A DNA stretch of 64,000 nucleotides from NCBI GenBank assembly GCA_028753945.1, contig JAPNXP010000001.1, positions 2,780,501-2,844,500 of the forward strand, read 5' to 3'. Below, piece by piece: positions 36,170 to 47,602 of this stretch (position 1 is its first letter; the number at the start of each line of letters is the position of its first letter). This DNA is from Hexactinellida sp. DTS-2022. Taxonomy: Eukaryota > Porifera > Hexactinellida. Made by a program: the position numbers and the translations under genes. The notes under the pieces were generated by a model that saw nothing but the letters and a program-made list of their open reading frames with translations, did no database searches and had not been told where the DNA came from.

Positions 36170-37108
36170 ATTATAATGACTTATTTTTGGTGTTAATATG
36201 GATTAGTTTCATATTACAGTGAGTACTTAGTCTAGATCTAATGAGATATATAATCACTTTAAGAATTTGCAAAACTTTTTGTTCATGGAACTCTATGTAC
36301 TTTAGTCATATTCCGAAGCGGTCTAGCGAGCTCCACTTCTTCTCTAAGCTTTGAAGAAGACCTCAACATTACAAAACGAAAACTTAATGGTGGTCGAACT
36401 ACTAAAGCGTTGAAGAATCGTCTCTATTCCCTCCAATCACAACTAGATATGTTGTACAGAATTAAGGGGTATCACAAAAGTTTTGACAGATATCTCTCAT
36501 TACCTTACTCTAATGAGGACCTCAACTTTAGTAGTGGCAAGGTTTGTAAAGAGATTATAAATAAGGGAAATTATTCTAATAGATACATACAATTATTGCT
36601 CTATAAATATACATGTCTTATTCCTCCCTTGAGATTGGTAGAACTAAGTATCTAGAACTCTGGCGTACTTTGGTCTGAGATGATATAACATATCAGGGTC
36701 TTATAGGGTTGCTCGAAATCGGTCTCAAGTTGTGGAAGTGCAGCTGATAGATAGTGAATTTCTGATTGGAGTAGGGATTTCATACACAAGACTACTTTCC
36801 CACACTGTTGAGTCCATTGTAATGAACTTAAGTGTTGATAAGCAAGACTTTCCTCACAAAGTTAAATGTCTGATGGGTTAGATGGGTCAGGCTGTCATAG
36901 AATTAATTAACAAGCAAGAGCTAATCAAGAGCTTGAAAAGATTTTTTAATTATTTGGATTTAAAACCAACACAATCAGAAATCCAAACTATAATATGTAT
37001 AATATGGAAACCATATAAACATAATTCACCATATTCCACTTGACCTGAGGTCTAGAAGCCATTGCGGAAAAATAAGAAAATGTGAAGTTCTTGATGGATT
37101 TACTGATA

Positions 37109-37217
37109 CAGTCGACTCCGCTTAATAGAGCCACCAGTTAATAGATTTCACCGCTTAATCGGGTCAAAGTAACCTGGCCCCGACTCCCGAGGTGACTCTG
37201 TTAAGCGGACTCGACTG
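37109..37217. mobile_element. pogo-type MITE, family of 63291-63475
   Basis: The left end CAGTCGACTCCGCTTAATAG and the reversed right end CAGTCGAGTCCGCTTAA are inverted repeats, with TA on both flanks. The copy at 63291-63475 shares the end and the word AGAGCCACC. Confidence 0.75.
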
Positions 37218-37559
37218 TAAATCTAGATAATTTAGCGAGTGAAGAAAGCGGGATGAGTTTATACAATGGTCATGCCGAGATTAAAATAATTCGAATGACA
37301 TGAACAAGGCAAAAATATTAAGCGGCGCTGGTGAAGCAATTTGTCAAATGCGAATAGCGTCATTCGCTCAAAAATAATACATTAGTTAAGTTTAAAAGGA
37401 TATCCGATAAATAGAACAATTCATGATGCATGTGTAGGAGGTTGATGAGGATTATTTTTTGCCTTACCATCCAATCAGCGATTCAATTTAACACACAAGT
37501 CAATCTCATACAAAGATATACTTTCAGCATCACCTGCACACAATTATGTGAGAAATTTG

Positions 37560-38200
37560 AGCTGGTTCTTTAATAATCTCCCAATTACAGCGTGGTGCTA
37601 AAAATGCTCACAGAATTCGTCAAATATTGTAGGTGCTACCGAATTTAAGAAAATATAAATATATCGGTTGACGCACCATCAGTCCATGGTCCAACTTCAA
37701 CAGACGGAAATGTTGTTCGGAGAGGTTTCACAAGTGATGTGAGGATGATATAATCCAAATTTATTTTTGGGTTTTAAAGTTATCCCACAAGAAAATCATC
37801 AAAACATCACAATATTTCTTTATAATTTGGGTTTCATTTTAAGGCTACACAAAGTCCTTAGAAAGGTGGACACTGAAGGCCTTGAGAAGAGACAAACGAG
37901 CAATTTGTATAATTTTTTTAATCGGCACACGTAGTCCCATCATTAGGTACACTTATAACACATGCACCTCAAAATAATTTAGATCCCAATGGTTGATATG
38001 GCTTGGAAGATTTATCAGAGGGATTGTTAGAAGCTTGTGATAAACTCTGAGAAGATAACGCGAGAGATTGTCAAAGAAATTTAGATTTGAGGGCAACATC
38101 AGAAACTTTTTCATCATGTTGATCTCCAAATGATCCTAATTTAACCTCACTTCGTAATATACGAAAGAAGTGTTGGAGGTAGATATATCGGAGGGACAGA
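37560..38200 (+). pseudogene. RAG1-like transposase relic 3
   Basis: Across stops and shifts the plus strand gives NISVDAPSVHGPTSTDGNVV (about 37658-37715), matching the FPNSQGGTSTTGNVAR segment of relic 2. Near 37945-38180 it gives LITHAPQ, YGLEDLSEGLLEACDKL and DPNLTSLRNIRKK. This is the HKxLxHxPE..LSEEGxEAxNK..SDPxxS order of RAG1-like or Transib-like C termini, including the SE pair that carries the third catalytic acid. It is older than relics 1 and 2 and may belong to a different sub-family. Decayed plus-strand sequence upstream (36400-37080, with a frame at 36410-36655) may be its N-terminal part, but I could not anchor it. Confidence 0.5.
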
Positions 38201-39060
38201 GCTATCAAGACATACCCGTAAATCACTCATTAATGATAATCCTCAGTAATAATATTAATAATATAAAACAGTGTTTTTTCAAGTATATATATCACAGGGT
38301 TTCTAACAGGAGGTGGTAGGGGGGTTCACTTGCCCACCCTGCCCCTTTTAAGTGGTAGCTACCCTAGAAAAATACTTACACAACCAAGTTTGAATTTATG
38401 CCTTCTTACAAATTCACATATCTCAGAATGTCTTCCTTGCAAGAAAACACCGCATAATATGCTACAAATATAGATAATAAGGTTGGTATAAAAATAATGT
38501 CCAATTTTTAAAACTTTCTGCTACAAATTGGAGTAATTAAATTCAGTTAAATAAAATGTGACAATGAAGTCATAAGTTAGGACTTAATTGTCACATTTTA
38601 GGTTATGACTCATAACCTTAACATCTGAGATATAGAAAAATCTAATTATAACAAAGGGACAATATTGATACAAATTCGCATAGGTGAATAATGAAGTATA
38701 CAGCGCTAACTCATACCCAAATAACCATTTCCGAGACTAGACCATTTTGTGTCATTAGGATGTGCTTACAGATATGTTATTATGTGTCATAACAGATGCA
38801 ACTATATTATTATGTTCTTTGGCACGAAGAATGTGAAATTCCTGTTTAATATAACCAGATCTAAAGATAGATTCAGTTTAATTTCGTGCAAAATCAATTC
38901 AACTTGTGGAATATCACAAATTTAATTGATCAAGATGGATATTGATATGCTTTGATCATCAGACAAAGCGGTTGCAGATAAAAGATAATTTATTTTGAGA
39001 TAAAAATGCAACAAAATATATCGTCAACCATGTGCGGATTAATAAATAAGGTAGAATACC
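38201..39060. other. Gene-free AT-rich region
   Basis: No gene or clear element was recognised. A CCACCCTGCCCC-type patch at about 38325-38345 may be a repeat scrap. Confidence 0.35.
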
Positions 39061-39079
39061 AACTTTCCCCTTTTTGCAA

Positions 39080-39657
39080 GGTTTCAGTGCCCATGGCTCA
39101 AAAGAATATCAAGAATATCAATACGATACAGGGTGTCAGGGACAGATTTATCTTGGCGCCATGGGGAATATAGACAAAAGGTGTCCGATCTGTCGAAGTA
39201 AATGCCGCCCACACCATAACAGAAAACGATGTTTGTATCCTGATGTAGTGCTTCTTTACTACTTAAGTAGCAGCCAGAATCCTGTGGTTTTGCTAACTGT
39301 TTAAAACTGAATAATTTTTATCATAAAAAGTATTATATCGTGCAGACTGCGGGTGAAACGCAAATGCAAAGCTAAGGATCATACAGAAGTCTTTATTTAG
39401 TCTGGGCCGTGGGGAGAAGGTGTTCCTGAAACTGAGTAGCCTTGATTCATAGATTACTACACACGAGTGTTCGCATCGATCCTCAGATTATTATAATTTC
39501 TTTAGCTGTTTTTCGTATTCTTCTGGCCAGATTTCGATTAATCATGCGTTGGACATTCCTTCGGAGTGCAAGAGTACTTACTGTGCGTGGTCGTCCAGGA
39601 CGTCGTAAATCAACTATACTTCCAGCATCGGCGTAACGTTTAAAGTGCGAGAAACAA
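39080..39657 (-). pseudogene. Tc1/mariner transposase, decayed and internally deleted
   Basis: On the minus strand from 39657 the translation gives FKRYADAGSIVDLRRPGRPR, then TLALRRNVQRMINRN and RRIRKTAKEI, a paired-type HTH DNA-binding region with the GRPR linker typical of Tc1/mariner proteins. After stops it gives QFQEHLLPTAQTK. Further on (about 39090-39200) VMVWAAFTSTDRTPFVYI and HGAKIN match the catalytic-core region that follows the first Asp in the family. The stretch with the first catalytic Asp seems missing and at least five stops are present. The plus-strand frame at 39074-39304 is its shadow. Confidence 0.8.
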
Positions 39658-40097
39658 ACGTGTTACCTTCCATAAGCAAATTAGCAAGCTGTTTTATAAT
39701 ATTCCCAGACTCAAATAAGTCAATAACAACTGCTGTTCTAGACTGCATGAGTAGAAAAAATATTCGCAAAAAGACAAATTATACTAAATCAATTAAATAA
39801 TAGGAGATTAGTAATTGTTTATCAAAAACTAAACACTCAATAAATATCAGTTGTTGCTGGTTAGTAACTGTTAAGAGAAATATGTTGGTTTAAATTTATT
39901 GATTTAATAAGATAAAACCTGGAATCATACATCTGTTCTAACAATAGTTAATCACTTGTTTAAAAGAATGGAGGAAATTTCGTAATAAATAAAGCTTTAG
40001 TGTATAAAAACCCTAGGTTTCACTAATCAAGATCATTCTTTATAAAGAAGTTTTTATTTTCGTCAGGGAGAAATGAGACTAAACAAATTATGTTGGC

Positions 40098-40205
40098 ATC
40101 AAGTGTATCCAGGCGTGCTGGGCTCGCCTCAAGGAGATAATTTGGCAGGATTTTTATCTAGGCGTACAAAAATCGATTCGAGGCCTACAAAATAGAGAGG
40201 AGGGC
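40098..40205 (+). mobile_element. Half copy of the 17417-17628 MITE family
   Basis: TATCCAGGCGTGCTGGGC, then ATTTGGCAGGATTTTTATC and AAAAATCGATTC match the left half of the family. The right half is absent. The fold-back element starts just beyond it. Confidence 0.6.
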
Positions 40206-41980
40206 GTTGTAATTGAACAACTAAGGTATACAATTGATCAACTAATAGTTAGGGAATTTTAGCCCAAATTATAGGTCAACCTTGAGAAAGATTGTTACCA
40301 AACAATTTCTACACTAGCGTCTTCTTCTTTGTCCGAATAAACATAGAAAAAAAGTAGCAAGCCCAAAGCTGTGGGGAAATTTTTTACACCCCCTCAAACC
40401 TGGGGACCAGGGGCCAAAAAATCGCCGATATTTTTTACCTTTTCTTTTTTCATTAAAATCAATTTATATAGTGTATTTTGGAACAAGGAATTGTTTAGAA
40501 CCACACATTTTATGCTAGCATTAATAGAACCTCTCGAACTTTGAACATTTACTCTAAAAATTCGAATATCTGAAATCTAATACTACAAAAGTTAGGCCCT
40601 ATCAAATAAATCACTTGTTGAATATTCCCGCCCTTCCCAATTTTTACTCTCCGTCCGGATTCATTTACTATTAACTTATGAACTTAAAAGTGCAAAATAT
40701 TAGCTATTGACTGATGCTAACTTTAAATATTCCTAATGTATCAATTTTAATAAGTCAAGAATTTTAGAGCATTACTTTTATATTTTGGGCATTGCCTTGT
40801 GTTTTCTAATTAAATTAAATGATAATATGTATTATTTTATATTGGATATGTTGTTTCATATTAATGGAATTAAAAAGAAAAAGAAAATCCCGTCCGCCGT
40901 CCATATTTTCTTAAAAATCTGGATGATAAACAAAAAAATCTTTACATGTATTTATGTTGCGGTGTGTACCCACACACAGTGTCATGTTAGTGTGTGCAGC
41001 TACACACTGCTGTATGACCGCACACAATCAGTGTATTAGTGTGTGCGGGCACACACTGGTATAGCACACAATTAATGACTAGACTACATTGTATCAATAA
41101 ACACTAAGGAGTTTGTGTAATTGGGAAAGAGATCGAATGCTGGCTGCTATCCTCGTGTATTCGGTACATACAAACTATAATTTTTTATTCCGTAATAAAA
41201 TTATTTAATTATAAACAGGAGTGTTAGAAATGTTGTAATAGCCTATTTTTAGGTTAACTATTAACAGCATGACTCTTGCTGTTTACAGCTTATTTTTTAC
41301 ACTCCTTCTTTAGAAATTTTTATCAAGCCAATTTTCAGTAAATTAATCAAGTATAGAGTATCTGGAAACACTTACGATGGGTGTAGATAAGAGGGGGTAG
41401 AAGAGTTTTAATCACTCCAGATATTATACAAACTGTGAACTATATGCCAATACTATACATATAGTATATTACTCTGCTTGCGGTGTAAGCGCCACACTAC
41501 TGAAAATTTATCTATTCACCTGCTTACACAAAAGTACACTGACTATTGTCAGTATATTTAAGCCACAGAAGGTAAAATTGTATTTACCAGCTTTTTTTTA
41601 GTTTCTAGAAATAAGAAACTACGTGTATTCGCTTTTAATTAAGAGGGCCCAGGAATTGCAAATCGTTCTTTCACATTTGAATTTCGATCCCAATTATTAT
41701 AGAATGTCTCCTATGAAAGGAGATTAATGTAAATATCAGACCCTTAATATGCTGTTAATGACGCATTTAATGTTACTAGTTAAACTACAGATGGCTGTTA
41801 TATTTGCTGTTAGCTGTAACAGCTCCTTCCAGCCCTGATTATAGATTACATCATTTTTTCAGGCTGGCAATACAGCTTTATAGATCAGCCCGTGACCAGC
41901 CTAACTATACAGTTGTAAGCAATATTCGTGTCGGTTCGCTATCCATGGAGAACCATGGAGTCTACCTAGTACCTACATGA

Positions 41981-42448
41981 AAACCCTAAGCAACTCCTTA
42001 AGGTTCACGAACGGACTTAATAAACCAAATTCAGTTCATTTCAAATTAACCCACGTTCAGTTCGTTCACGTTCCCTTCCTAACTTCAACACCACCAGCGT
42101 TCGTTCAGTTCGTTCAACTGCCGTTCAGGCCAGGCACGTAGCTAGAGTATGTAATTCAGGGGGGCAAGTTTTATGTTGGGGGGGCAAGTGCAGGGAGTCG
42201 GGGAGGCAAGGGGGGACGAATCACTCGATTTACTATAACGAACACTTCCTAAATTCTCTTGGAGGGGGGGGGGGCGAGAATTACTTTTGGGGGGGCAGTC
42301 GCCCCCCCTTGCCCCCCCCCGTAGCTACGTGCCTGGTTCAGGCAACCGTTGACGTTCGTTCAGTTCGTTCAGCGTAAATGCCATAAAAGTCTTGCGTTCA
42401 GTTCGTTCAGTTAAAGTTGAATAAGTTCGTTCGTGAACCTTTCATTCC
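41981..42448. mobile_element. CGTTCAGTTCGTTCA-repeat MITE in the fold-back loop
   Basis: The left side AAGGTTCACGAACGGACTT and the reversed right side AAGGTTCACGAACGAACTT are inverted. The interior is rich in GTTCGTTCAGTTCGTTCA units. The element is split by the MITE at 42131-42335. The ends beyond these arms (CCAGGGAATGA on the right) are uncertain on the left. Confidence 0.6.
42131..42335. mobile_element. hAT-type MITE with exact 8-bp duplication
   Basis: Ends CAGGCACGTAGCTA and TAGCTACGTGCCTG (near 42335) are inverted repeats. GTTCAGGC is duplicated exactly at 42123-42130 and 42336-42343. The interior consists of G-run and C-run stretches with GGGGGGCAAG words. Confidence 0.9.
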
Positions 42449-43489
42449 CTGGTTTGTATGTACCGAATACACGAGGATAGCAGCCAGCAATCGATCTCTT
42501 TCCCAATTACACAAACTCCTTAGTGTTTATTGATATAATGTAGTCTAGTCATTAATTGTGTGCACCAGTGTGTGCCCGCACACACTAATACACTGATTGT
42601 GTGCGGTCATACAGCAGTGTGTAGCTGCACACACTAACATGACAGTGTGTGTGGGTACACACCGCAACATAAATATATGTAAAAAATTTATTTGTTTATC
42701 ATCCAGATTTTTTAGAAAATATGGACGGCGGACGGGATTTTCTTTTTCTTTTTAATTCCATTAATATTAAACAACATATCCAATATAAAATAATACATAT
42801 TCTCATTTAATTTAATTAGAAAACACAAGGCAATGCCCAAAATATAAAAGTAATGCTCTAAAATTCTTGACTTATTAAAATTGATACATTAGGAATATTT
42901 AAAGTTAGCATCAGTCAATAGCTAATATTTTGCACTTTTAAGTTCATAAGTTAATAGTAAATGAATCCGGACGGAGAGTAAAAATTGGGAAGGGCGGGAA
43001 TATTCAACAAGTGATTTATTTGATAAGGCCTAACTTTTGTAGTATTAGATTTCAGATATTCGAATTTTTAGAGTAAATGTTCAAAGTTCGAGAGGTTCTA
43101 TTAATGCTAGCATAAAATGGGTGGTTCTCAACAATTCCTTGTTCCAAAATACACCATATAAATTGATTTTAATGAAAGAAAAAAAAGGTAAAAAATATCG
43201 GCGATTTTTTGGCCCCTGGTCCCCAGGTTTGAAGGGGTGTAAAAAAATTTCCTCACAGTTTTGGGCTTGCAACTTTTTTTCTATGTTTATTCGGACACAG
43301 AAGAAGACGCTAGTGTAGAAATTGTTTGGTAACAATTTTTTTCAAGGTTTTGAGTTATAATTCCCTAACTATGAGGTTTGCAATTAATTGATTAATTGAA
43401 TATAAGGTTTCTTATACATAGCTCATAAATATGACAGTTCATAACATCGACCGTTATAGATATACCGTATATATATATATATATATATA

Positions 43490-44376
43490 TTGCAGTCCAA
43501 GTGCGTTTCAACGCCAAACGCGTTTGGGCATTTTAGTTCAGCCAAACGCGTTTGGTGTGTTTATATACGCAATTCGCGTTTCTAACATTATTTCTTGTTA
43601 TTTAATTAATGCTAGTTAGATTATTCACAAACAGAGTACAGTCGAAACCGGTTTATTCTAACTCGGGTTATTCTAACTTATCGGTTTATTCTAACTATTA
43701 GTGATACAATCTTTTGTAAGAAATTCCAACTTTACTAGTGTTTTTAATCGGTTTTTTCTAACTATCGGTTTTTTCTTACTACAGTTGAAACCGGTTTTTT
43801 CTAACCATTTCTTTTCAGATAAAAATAGTAAGAAAAAACCGATAGTTAGAAAAAAACGATTAAAAACACTAGTAAGTTGGAATTTCTTACAAAAGAATGT
43901 ATCACTAATAGTTAGAATAAACCGATAAGTTAGAATAACCCGAGTTAGAATAAACCGGTTTCGACTGTATTTTTATCTAAAAAGAAATGGTTAGAAAAAA
44001 CCGGTTTCAACTGTATCTAATTAATATTCAAATATCTGTTCTACAATATTTATTGATAATTTTCATCTGTGTACTAAAATAATACCATTTCGACTTATAC
44101 TAAATATTTAAAACCATCGTGAATTAAAAACAATTCACGTTCAAACTAAGTAATTGAACAATATGTACTTGAACTATATGTACCTCGCCTTAGAAGGAAA
44201 TATAATTCCGAATAATTCAAAATTATTTCTATTGTTGAAAAACATTTGTATTAAATAACAAGAAATAAAAAGAAATAATGGTAGAAACGCTTTGGCGTAT
44301 ATAAACACGCCAAACGCGTTTGGCTGAACTAAAATGCGCCAAACGCGTTTGGCGTTGGAACGCACTTGGACTGCAA
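43490..44376. mobile_element. MITE with CCAAACGCGTTTGG ends
   Basis: Terminal inverted repeats of about 130 bp start TTGCAGTCCAAGTGCGTT and carry two copies each of the palindrome CCAAACGCGTTTGG, then AACAAGAAATAA-type words. The left flank is a (TA)n run and ATATATA lies on both sides, so the duplication is ambiguous. The interior holds the pogo-type elements at 43639-44013. Confidence 0.75.
43639..44013. mobile_element. Interlocked pogo-type palindromes
   Basis: CAGTCGAAACCGGTTTATTC starts at 43639 and its inverted partner ends at 43967; TA flanks both. A second pair, CAGTTGAAACCGGTTTTTTC at 43782 with a partner ending at 44013 (also TA-flanked), overlaps the first. The whole stretch can fold in two alternative ways. 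It is non-coding. Confidence 0.7.
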
Positions 44377-44446
44377 CATATATAAGTATTTACGTAATGA
44401 CAACTAATTCTTAATAGTGTAACTGAATTATTGTCTCACATATTTA

Positions 44447-46496
44447 ATGGAATATTCGTTCAACAACTACAAATGTAAAGGAGAATGCATTTACACCACC
44501 TCAGATGGTGAAAGATAAAACCATGTATGTGTTCTTTATCGGAAAATGAGTCGATGTAAAGGAACAGCTAAGTTAAACGCAATTCTCAAATAATTGAATC
44601 CAAGCTCTATATAATCACCCAATCTCAGAATATCAAACAGAGATATATGAAGTTAAAGCTAAATGGAAATATTCAGCCAGGGCCTCAAGGGAGCGGTTGA
44701 GTAAGGTTTTTAAGGATACTCCTCGAAACGAAGTAGCTGCTAGTTTATTGTCCTGCAAAAATATAGAAACCACCATGTATAGAGCAAGACGTGAAATTGA
44801 ACTCACCATTCCACGATCTGCAGCTTAGTTTTGTAAACAAATACAATCAACACAATAGGTAGTCGTTTATAGAGGAGAGGTAACAGTATGTTCAGAAATA
44901 GGAGTATACTTTTATTAGGAAGTTTTCCTAAGTCCTTGCAGGAGTCGAAGATATATGATCTGATGGAACCATCTATACCGTACATATTTAGTTTTATCAA
45001 CTCTGGACGATAATTGCAAGAATCGGAAGACATGTTGTCCCGTGTGTTCATTGCATTTTAATTCATTATGAGAAAACATGAAGCACTCTACACTGCACTA
45101 CTTACAAAATTCGTGAGCTTTTGCCTCAGTTGTTATTAAACTCATGGAATGACTGATTGGGAAATAGGAGCTAGAAATGCATTTAAGAAAGTATTTCAGG
45201 GAATTCATCTTCAGGGCTGTTATTTTCATTACGCACAAAATGTCTTGCGAAAGTTGAGAAAACTAGGTCTAGTGAATATTTACTATAATAATCAGCAATT
45301 TAAACAATTAGCAAGAGCTTTATGTCCTTACGATTCCTTCCAGAAGAGTTGATACCGAGAACATTCGACTTACTTGATACGCATTCCCTTGTTGTTCAGA
45401 AAGACGATTCATATTTAGAAAATTAAAGACATATCTAAGAAACAGTGGATCATTAAGATTCCGGCCAATGAACTATCCATTAATAAATCAAGCCAAATTA
45501 CCAATAATGTAGCAGAAATTTAACATGCCAGGATAAAGGCAGAACTTGTTGAGAGCCATCCTCGAATCTGGTATTGTATTCAGATTTTAAATGATATCCT
45601 CACTGACAAAGATTTAGATGTTGTACGCATACGTATGGCATTGAGATTTCTCGATCCCGCAAAAAGAAGAACATAGATAATGATATTCTAAGAAGTCAAT
45701 GTATATAATATATATACACTTGAAAGAGTATACACACAGGAACAATATTTGTTTGCATTGGGTAGTACAGTTGAGCTGGATAATTCAAGTCAATAAGTGG
45801 ATGACACCACTTTAGGGAGCGATGAGGATAGTGAACAGTTAAATAATCAGCCTTTATGTTGCGTGCGTTTACGGGTGAGAGAAACCACAGTACTGTTCTA
45901 TCCATGTAGACACGCTAGATCAGGGATGGATCCATCGGGGGGTTGTACCCCCCAAAGAATGGCTCAGGGGGAGTGCGACCCCCCCCCCCCAGAAGAATAT
46001 GATATTATATTCCAAAAATGATATCTAGGGACTGACACAATTTTCCGATATTTGTTGAGAGTCTCTTCCCTATCTGTTCGTGAATACTTTTGGGAACGTT
46101 GTATATCAAATATCAGGAAACCTCCAAATTCAGAACTAAATAGATAAACAAAAATATATACTGAGTTCTCTCTGACTGAAAGTGGTATTTGGAATATTAA
46201 TTAGAGATTTCTTTGAAGTATATTAATTTACTAAATATATTTCAACTTTCTTGAAAGATGCTTGCTAAAATGAAGTTCTTAAAAAAAGAACGTCCAAAAA
46301 CTGACACAGTTGACCCGCGGGTGCTCCCCAAGGCGTCGACAATTCTAAGGCCCAACCCTGTGCATTGCACTCCCCCAGATATTTGTGCTGGATCCAACCC
46401 TGCGCTAGATGCGGTCAAGATTGCAGTGAACAAGTTGGAAATTTATATCCTATATGTCGCTCCACCATTACAGACCGGGTACCAATCTTCATCTAA
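44447..46496 (+). pseudogene. MULE transposase with C-terminal RING finger, split by a MITE
   Basis: The start at 44447 gives MEYSFNNYKCKGECIYTT and VLYRKMSRCKGTAKLNA, a FLYWCH-type finger. Then come ARASRERLSKVF and ETTMYRARREIEL (linker), SDGTIYTVH (first catalytic Asp, about 44955), ARIGRHVVPCVHCILIHYEK, TDWEIGARNAFKKVFQG (second Asp, 45150-45200), CYFHYAQNVLRKLRKLG, and HARIKAELVESHPRIWYCIQ, to a stop at 45674. Beyond it, a separate frame reads CCVRLRVRETTVLFYPCRHA, is interrupted by the MITE at 45921-46402, and resumes RCGQDCSEQVGNLYPICRS to a stop at 46494-46496. The C..C..CxH..C..C..CxxC pattern is a RING-HC finger, usually an E3 ubiquitin-ligase module. Many stops and shifts are present. 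Whether RING and transposase formed one protein or two is open. Confidence 0.8.
45921..46402. mobile_element. hAT-type MITE in the RING coding region, exact duplication
   Basis: Ends CAGGGATGGATCC and GGATCCAACCCTG are inverted. CGCTAGAT is duplicated exactly at 45913-45920 and 46403-46410. G-run and C-run blocks lie near the left end. Ignoring the insertion and one duplication copy, the RING reading frame runs on without a shift. Confidence 0.9.
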
Positions 46497-46928
46497 TAGT
46501 AGATAAGACTTTGATTTTCTTTCTTTTAAGCACTCATTCTATTCTTTCAATCTTTTCAGCATTCTATCCATTTGATTATTAACAAATAGTTAAATATTCT
46601 CGTTATTATTAAAAAAAAAAGCTTGAGTATTCAGTAATTAGTCACTATATAATCTTAGTTGAGATATTTACAGAAAAATATGGACTAATTTCCATATATT
46701 TTGATAAAAGATAGATAGATGGGGATTAACAGATAGCCAACATTAGTATTTCGCGAAGGCATTTGTTTATCATTACAATTTGATTGATAACCATATGTAG
46801 GGTATGAAGTTGTCATTTGCAAATAATTTAGTTGATCAATTGCAAAGAATTTAGTTGATAATTGCAAACCTTACCGAGTTGATCAATTGTAATGAATTTC
46901 AGTTGACAAGGGCAAGCGTATCTTTTCA

Positions 46929-47029
46929 TAGAGCATGCCTAGATTAGTCATCTTGTATTCAGTCTATGGGGAATCTCTCGAGTAAAATCTAGGAGCGGGG
47001 AAATTTTTTTTGGATGAAAGCCTGGATGG
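46929..47029 (+). mobile_element. Rearranged piece of the 17417-17628 MITE family
   Basis: GCCTAGATTAGTCATCTTGT with AGTCTATGGGG matches the middle of the family in inverted orientation, followed by AAAATCTAGGAGCGGGGAAA and GATGAAAGCCTG in direct orientation, which is the family's right end. This suggests a fold-back rearrangement. Confidence 0.55.
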
Positions 47030-47094
47030 CATATTAATAATTTTAAAAAATTTCAAATAATGTCTATTGTGTTTTTTTGACAAATCCATTAAGC

Positions 47095-47245
47095 TACCAG
47101 GGTGGCTTAATGGACAAGTGCTAAGTATTCAGCTCGGCTGGCTTGAGTTCTTCTCCGTTTGCAGGCAGTGTTTAGTAAAGTGAAAGCACAAGAGTTGAGG
47201 TCGGCATTGACTCAGCCTGGGATAATCGGGGTTCGCAAAACCCTT
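47095..47245 (+). repeat. Possible tRNA-derived SINE
   Basis: GGTGGCTTAATGGACAAG resembles an RNA polymerase III A box. GGCTTGAGTTC, about 46 bp further, resembles a degenerate B box, with the spacing of a tRNA head. The tail is GC-richer than the surroundings. No second copy is present in the window, so this rests on box similarity only. Confidence 0.35.
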
Positions 47246-47602
47246 ACATGAGTGTTATATCTACTTTTCACATTGAATTTGACACGACAAAATATTTTCC
47301 CAATTAATAGAAATATTTATCCTCCTAAGCGTAAATGAGTCACTCAACCCAAACTTTGATCCAATGGATCGAAATTTGATCCAATTAACCGAAAATACTC
47401 TTTTAGCTTCAAAATGCATGATCAAAAATACCCATTAAGCGGTTGACCCATTAACCAGTGACCCCAATAAGCAGAATTGAATGAAATTTTTGAGGGTAGT
47501 GTAGAATAAATATAGAGAATTAGAGGGGGAAAATTACCAAAAGAGGTATCTTGTATAGTCATAATATTACCAACACTTGTTGTTGTATTAACAAAACATG
47601 TA

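Larger units (their letters stand above)
40225..43395. mobile_element. Giant fold-back element, arms about 950 bp
   Basis: 40225-41175 and 42448-43395 are inverted copies with few differences; the inner 200 bp are almost identical. Landmarks seen in opposite order are AGTTAGGGAATT, TACACTAGCGTCTTCTTC, ATCGCCGATATTTTTTACC, the GTGTGTGCGGGCACACAC cluster, and GAATACACGAGGATAGCAGC at the inner edge. The loop (41176-42447) contains a GCTGTTAACAG-type repeat (41255-41840) and the elements at 41981-42448 and 42131-42335. No protein gene was found in arms or loop. High arm identity means recent formation or gene conversion. It may be a fold-back transposon or an inverted segmental duplication; I saw no clear target duplication. 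Confidence 0.8.

Noticed and set aside
39074..39304. Plus-strand ORF with CPICRSKC, looking like a zinc finger
   Set aside because: The minus strand of the same bases encodes mariner core segments (VMVWAAFTS, HGAKIN), so the Cys pattern is a shadow.
40785..43335. ORFs in both fold-back arms
   Set aside because: They occur as mirrored shadows in the arms and show no protein motif.
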